NCBI GenBank assembly: GCA_024639845.1
Contig: JAHEGG010000002.1
Span: 58,507 to 122,506, forward strand
DNA: 64,000 bases
Reading direction: 5' to 3'
Source of the DNA: Microbacteriaceae bacterium
GTDB taxonomy: Bacteria > Actinomycetota > Actinomycetes > Actinomycetales > Microbacteriaceae
The notes below the pieces were generated by a model, which searched no databases, was not told where the DNA came from, and saw nothing but the letters and a program-made list of their open reading frames with translations. Below, one piece after another: positions 61,500 through 64,000 of this stretch. The number at the start of each line of letters is the position of its first letter. Within the stretch, counting starts at the first letter, position 1. The position numbers were made by a program, and so were the translations under genes.

Positions 61500-62477
61500 A
61501 TGAGCGAAATCACAATCACCGGTCGAAAGAGACTGGCTCTGCTCAGTGGGCGAGCTCACCAAGGATTGGCCCAAGAAATCGCTCAGATTCTAGGCACCGA
61601 ACTGGTTCCAACAACCGCTTATGACTTTGCCAACGGTGAAACCTTCGTTCGATTCGAAGAGAGCGTTCGCGGTGTCGACGCGTTCGTCATTCAGGCGCAC
61701 CCGAACCCCGTGAACCACTGGTTGATGGAACAGCTCCTGATGGTTGACGCTTTGAAACGTGCTTCGGCCAAGCGAATCACGGTCGTAGCGCCATTCTTTC
61801 CTTATGCCCGCCAAGACAAGAAGCACAAGGGCCGCGAGCCAATCTCGGCCCGTTTAGTCACCGACCTCTATAAGGCTGCTGGTGCTAACCGTCTGATTTC
61901 GGTTGACCTCCACACCCCACAGATTCAAGGATTCTTCGACGGACCGGTAGATCACCTCTGGGCATTGCCAATGCTTTGCGATCACGTTGCGGCTCGCTGG
62001 GGTCACGAAAAGCTCACCGTAGTTTCGCCAGACTCGGGTCGCGTGCGCGTTGCCGACATCTGGGCCGACCGTCTCGGCGCTCCTCTCGCGATCGTGCACA
62101 AACGACGCGACCCGGATGTTCCAAACCAGGTGACCGCACACGAACTCGTCGGTGACGTCGAGGGACGCACCTGTCTTTTGGTGGATGACATGATCGACAC
62201 CGCTGGCACAATCGTTGCCGCAGCCGCCGCTCTAAAGAAGAACGGCGCAGCGCGCGTCATCGTAGCCTCGACCCACGCAATCTTCTCGGGCCCAGCCGTA
62301 GAACGTCTCTCGGGTGATGCAGTGGATGCAGTGGTGGTTACTAACACCCTTCCAATCGGGCCAGAAAAGCAGTTTGAAAAGCTCGAGGTTCTTTCGATCG
62401 CCCCGCTAATCGCCAAGGCAATCAGCGCTGTTTTCGACGACGATTCGGTTAACTCACTCTTTCCAGGTCACGCCTAA
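61500..62477 (+). CDS. prs: Ribose-phosphate diphosphokinase
   Basis: A 325-residue PRPP synthase transferring pyrophosphate from ATP to ribose 5-phosphate for nucleotide, His and Trp synthesis. LLSGRAHQGLAQEIAQILG and YDFANGETFVRFEESVRG open the fold. APFFPYARQDKKHKGREPISARL is the flexible loop and ATP site. ISVDLHTPQIQGFFDGPVDHL is the metal-binding signature, and CLLVDDMIDTAGTIVAAAAALK is the PRPP loop. It follows glmU by 21 nt with GGGAG as ribosome site, the glmU–prs order common in Gram-positives. Confidence 0.96.
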   Translation: MSEITITGRKRLALLSGRAHQGLAQEIAQILGTELVPTTAYDFANGETFVRFEESVRGVDAFVIQAHPNPVNHWLMEQLLMVDALKRASAKRITVVAPFFPYARQDKKHKGREPISARLVTDLYKAAGANRLISVDLHTPQIQGFFDGPVDHLWALPMLCDHVAARWGHEKLTVVSPDSGRVRVADIWADRLGAPLAIVHKRRDPDVPNQVTAHELVGDVEGRTCLLVDDMIDTAGTIVAAAAALKKNGAARVIVASTHAIFSGPAVERLSGDAVDAVVVTNTLPIGPEKQFEKLEVLSIAPLIAKAISAVFDDDSVNSLFPGHA

Positions 62478-62480
62478 CCA

Positions 62481-63704
62481 GTGTCAAAACCTCAAACCGT
62501 AGGACTGCTTGGGGCAGTCGCAATCGGTCTGGCTTCGATGTTCGGTGCTGGTGTGTTTTCGGTTTTCGGTCTCGCATATGCAAAAACCCAAGGGTTTTTC
62601 TACTTTGCACTTTTAATCGCTGCCATCGTTGCTGCTCTAAATGCATCCTCTGTCTATGCGCTAGCCCGCAAAATTGACCGACCCGGCGGCATCTATGCCT
62701 ATAGCCGTGAATACCTAGGCAAAATGCCATCGTTCATCGCTGGCATTGCGTTCATCATCGGCAAGATCGGCTCAATCGCCGCCATCGCCTGGATTTTCGG
62801 CGAATATTTCATGCCTGAGGAGCATTACCTCGATGCGATCGGCGCGATCATCGTGCTGACTCTGCTGAACATCCTCGGTATTAATCGAACGGCTCTCGCC
62901 GCAATCATCATCGGCGGCATCGTGACCACGTTTTTGTTTTTCACAGGGCTCTTGGGAGTCGTAGCGACTGCCGGGCAGCCAATCTTGCCTTCTCTGGGAG
63001 GAGCATCCGGCATTTTGCCGGCGGCATCCCTGCTGTTTTTCGCTTTCGCCGGTTATGCCAGGGTGGCAACGCTCGGCACCGAGGTGCGCGACGCCAAACG
63101 CAACATCCCGCGCGCCATTGTCATTTCCTTGAGCGTTGTGCTGCTTGTTTATCTGCTTCTTAGCATCACGCTGATCAGCGCAATCGGCGGCGATCTAGAC
63201 CACGTGACCCAGCCGGTCATCATGGTGGCGTCGTATTTAATGCCTTGGATGCCCGTCTGGGCTATCGCCCTAATCGAAACGCTTGCCGTGCTCGGGTCGA
63301 TGCTCGCGCTTCTCGCGGGGGTGTCGCGCACAGCCGCGACCATGGCAGAAGATCGCGAGCTGCCCGCAGTTTTTGCCACACGCAACCGATTCGGCTCACC
63401 CTGGTTGGCTGAGGTTTTGATCGCCGCCGGCGCAATCGTGGTGTTTCTCTTCAACGACTACCTGCAGTGGATTATCGGTTTTTCGTCATTCGCAGTTCTG
63501 CTCTATTACGCGATCGGGCACATCTCGGTGCTACGCATGCCGGAGCAGGAACGTGAGGGATTCGAACCGTCAGCTCTCATCGGGCTGCTTCTTTGTGGGG
63601 CCCTGCTTCTGTCGGTGCCTGGACCAGCGGTTTGGTTGAGTTCGCTCATTCTTGTCGGTGCGCTCGGGATTCGCCAGGTTGTTTCAAGGCGGAGAGCCAG
63701 TTAG
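62481..63704 (+). CDS. APC-family amino-acid permease
   Basis: A 407-residue transporter with about eleven to twelve helices. It opens VGLLGAVAIGLASMFGAGVFSVFG, helix 1 with the unwound G-x-G substrate-binding turn. It continues IAAIVAALNASSVYALARKIDRPGGIYAYSREYLG, with the PxGG motif of APC proteins. FFAFAGYARVATLGTEVRDAKRNIPRAI is the helix 6–loop signature. It is likely a cation-coupled amino-acid importer; specificity is unknown. Starts with GTG 62481, 3 nt after prs, so it is co-transcribed. Confidence 0.9.
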   Translation: MSKPQTVGLLGAVAIGLASMFGAGVFSVFGLAYAKTQGFFYFALLIAAIVAALNASSVYALARKIDRPGGIYAYSREYLGKMPSFIAGIAFIIGKIGSIAAIAWIFGEYFMPEEHYLDAIGAIIVLTLLNILGINRTALAAIIIGGIVTTFLFFTGLLGVVATAGQPILPSLGGASGILPAASLLFFAFAGYARVATLGTEVRDAKRNIPRAIVISLSVVLLVYLLLSITLISAIGGDLDHVTQPVIMVASYLMPWMPVWAIALIETLAVLGSMLALLAGVSRTAATMAEDRELPAVFATRNRFGSPWLAEVLIAAGAIVVFLFNDYLQWIIGFSSFAVLLYYAIGHISVLRMPEQEREGFEPSALIGLLLCGALLLSVPGPAVWLSSLILVGALGIRQVVSRRRAS

Positions 63705-63851
63705 ACTTTAGGAAGACAACGGCGAGGGCCGATTCCGCAAGGATGAAGCCGTAATCGACGGGGCAAGCCAACACTTTGGCCTTATCCTCGCGTGAACACG
63801 CTTGAGTTGATAAAACAACTAACTACAGAAATTTCTGGATAGGAAACAAAC

Positions 63852-64000
63852 ATGTCTGAAGCAACACTTGTTGCAGAACTTCGCACCTCGTTCGGTAAAG
63901 GCGCAGCTCGCAAATCCCGCGCTGCTGGCCGCACTCCAGCAGTGATCTATGGTCACGGAACCGAGCCACGCCACATCACCCTTCCTGCTCACGAGGTAGC
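63852..64000 (+). CDS. rplY: 50S ribosomal protein L25/Ctc, 5' part (runs off the window)
   Basis: ATG 63852 behind TAGGA opens MSEATLVAELRTSFGKGAARKSRAAGRTPAVIYGHG, the conserved start of long-form L25 (TL5/CTC), which binds 5S rRNA. The pattern GKGAARKxRxxGxxPAVIYG is diagnostic. Only about 49 codons are visible. In many actinobacteria rplY and pth follow prs, in agreement with the position. A 147-nt gap upstream, AT-rich at its end, may hold its promoter. Confidence 0.93.
   Translation, partial: MSEATLVAELRTSFGKGAARKSRAAGRTPAVIYGHGTEPRHITLPAHEV

Overview
This 64 kb window reads as one continuous, gene-dense stretch of an actinobacterial chromosome, most likely from a streamlined, aquatic-type member of the Microbacteriaceae (the Rhodoluna/Aquiluna kind). 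That placement is inference. It rests on the carD–ispDF–cysS–rlmB order, a SenX3/RegX3/PhoU set, CIRCE control of groEL, an XPB helicase with its partner gene, DUF3027/DUF2530/DUF4032/DUF5522 proteins, a Pmt-type O-mannosyltransferase, short intergenic gaps and what looks like mid-50s GC (not computed). I see no insertion sequence, prophage, CRISPR array, rRNA operon or replication origin.

Layout. 1–8.9 kb, minus strand: tRNA-Lys, a DUF5522 protein, glycerol kinase, an EamA transporter, an SDR/DUF2867 oxidoreductase, a DUF1684 protein, a MutT1-like Nudix-phosphatase fusion, polyphosphate kinase and a GlnR-like regulator, tightly packed and probably co-transcribed. 8.9–13.8 kb: small membrane proteins (one of 36 aa missing from the ORF track), a nitrobindin-like protein, YgfZ, a FUSC-type membrane protein, a methyltransferase and phosphoglycerate mutase. 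13.8–16.4 kb: phoU against senX3-regX3. 16.4–21.1 kb: a lipoprotein, then carD, ispDF, cysS, rlmB. 21.1–28.3 kb: a DUF4032 kinase-like protein, an MsiK/UgpC-type sugar ABC ATPase, a DsbA-like protein, tRNA-Thr, msrB, a LytR_C protein, cspA, groEL behind two CIRCE operators, and a lone WXG100 protein. 28.4–34.4 kb, minus strand: a second two-component system, XPB and its helicase-associated partner. 34.4–39.8 kb: a cold-shock-like gene with DUF3027, DUF2530, serC, a DtxR-type regulator, a C40 peptidase, a small leader-like ORF with its own terminator, an HNH nuclease, a TM2 protein and tRNA-Arg. 39.9–43.6 kb: a 1213-residue SF1-helicase-like protein with degraded ATPase motifs. 43.6–52.6 kb: FmdB, 5-FCL, a GNAT, a histone H1-like protein with an exact tandem repeat, two MFS transporters, reductases and Pmt. 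52.6–64 kb: housekeeping genes rsmI, metG, tatD, rsmA, ispE, an ABC-F ATPase, tRNA-Gln, glmU, prs, an APC permease and the start of rplY.

Functional themes are phosphate and polyphosphate homeostasis (ppk1, MutT1-like, phoU-senX3-regX3, prs), stress response (tandem-CIRCE groEL, two cold-shock proteins, MsrB, DsbA-like), isoprenoid and envelope precursors (ispDF, ispE, glmU, Pmt, LytR_C, C40 peptidase), and translation (cysS, metG, rlmB, rsmI, rsmA, four tRNAs). Many genes have a TAAACT-like -10 box 6–7 nt before the start codon, pointing to common leaderless transcription.

The observations most worth following are the 25-codon ORF fused to an intrinsic terminator upstream of the HNH nuclease, the helicase-like giant that appears to have lost its Walker A lysine and Walker B glutamate, the tandem CIRCE operators, the 126-bp antisense overlap of the DUF3027 and DUF2530 genes, and several hairpins at gene junctions. 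I did not find a clearly self-contained new defence or mobile system.
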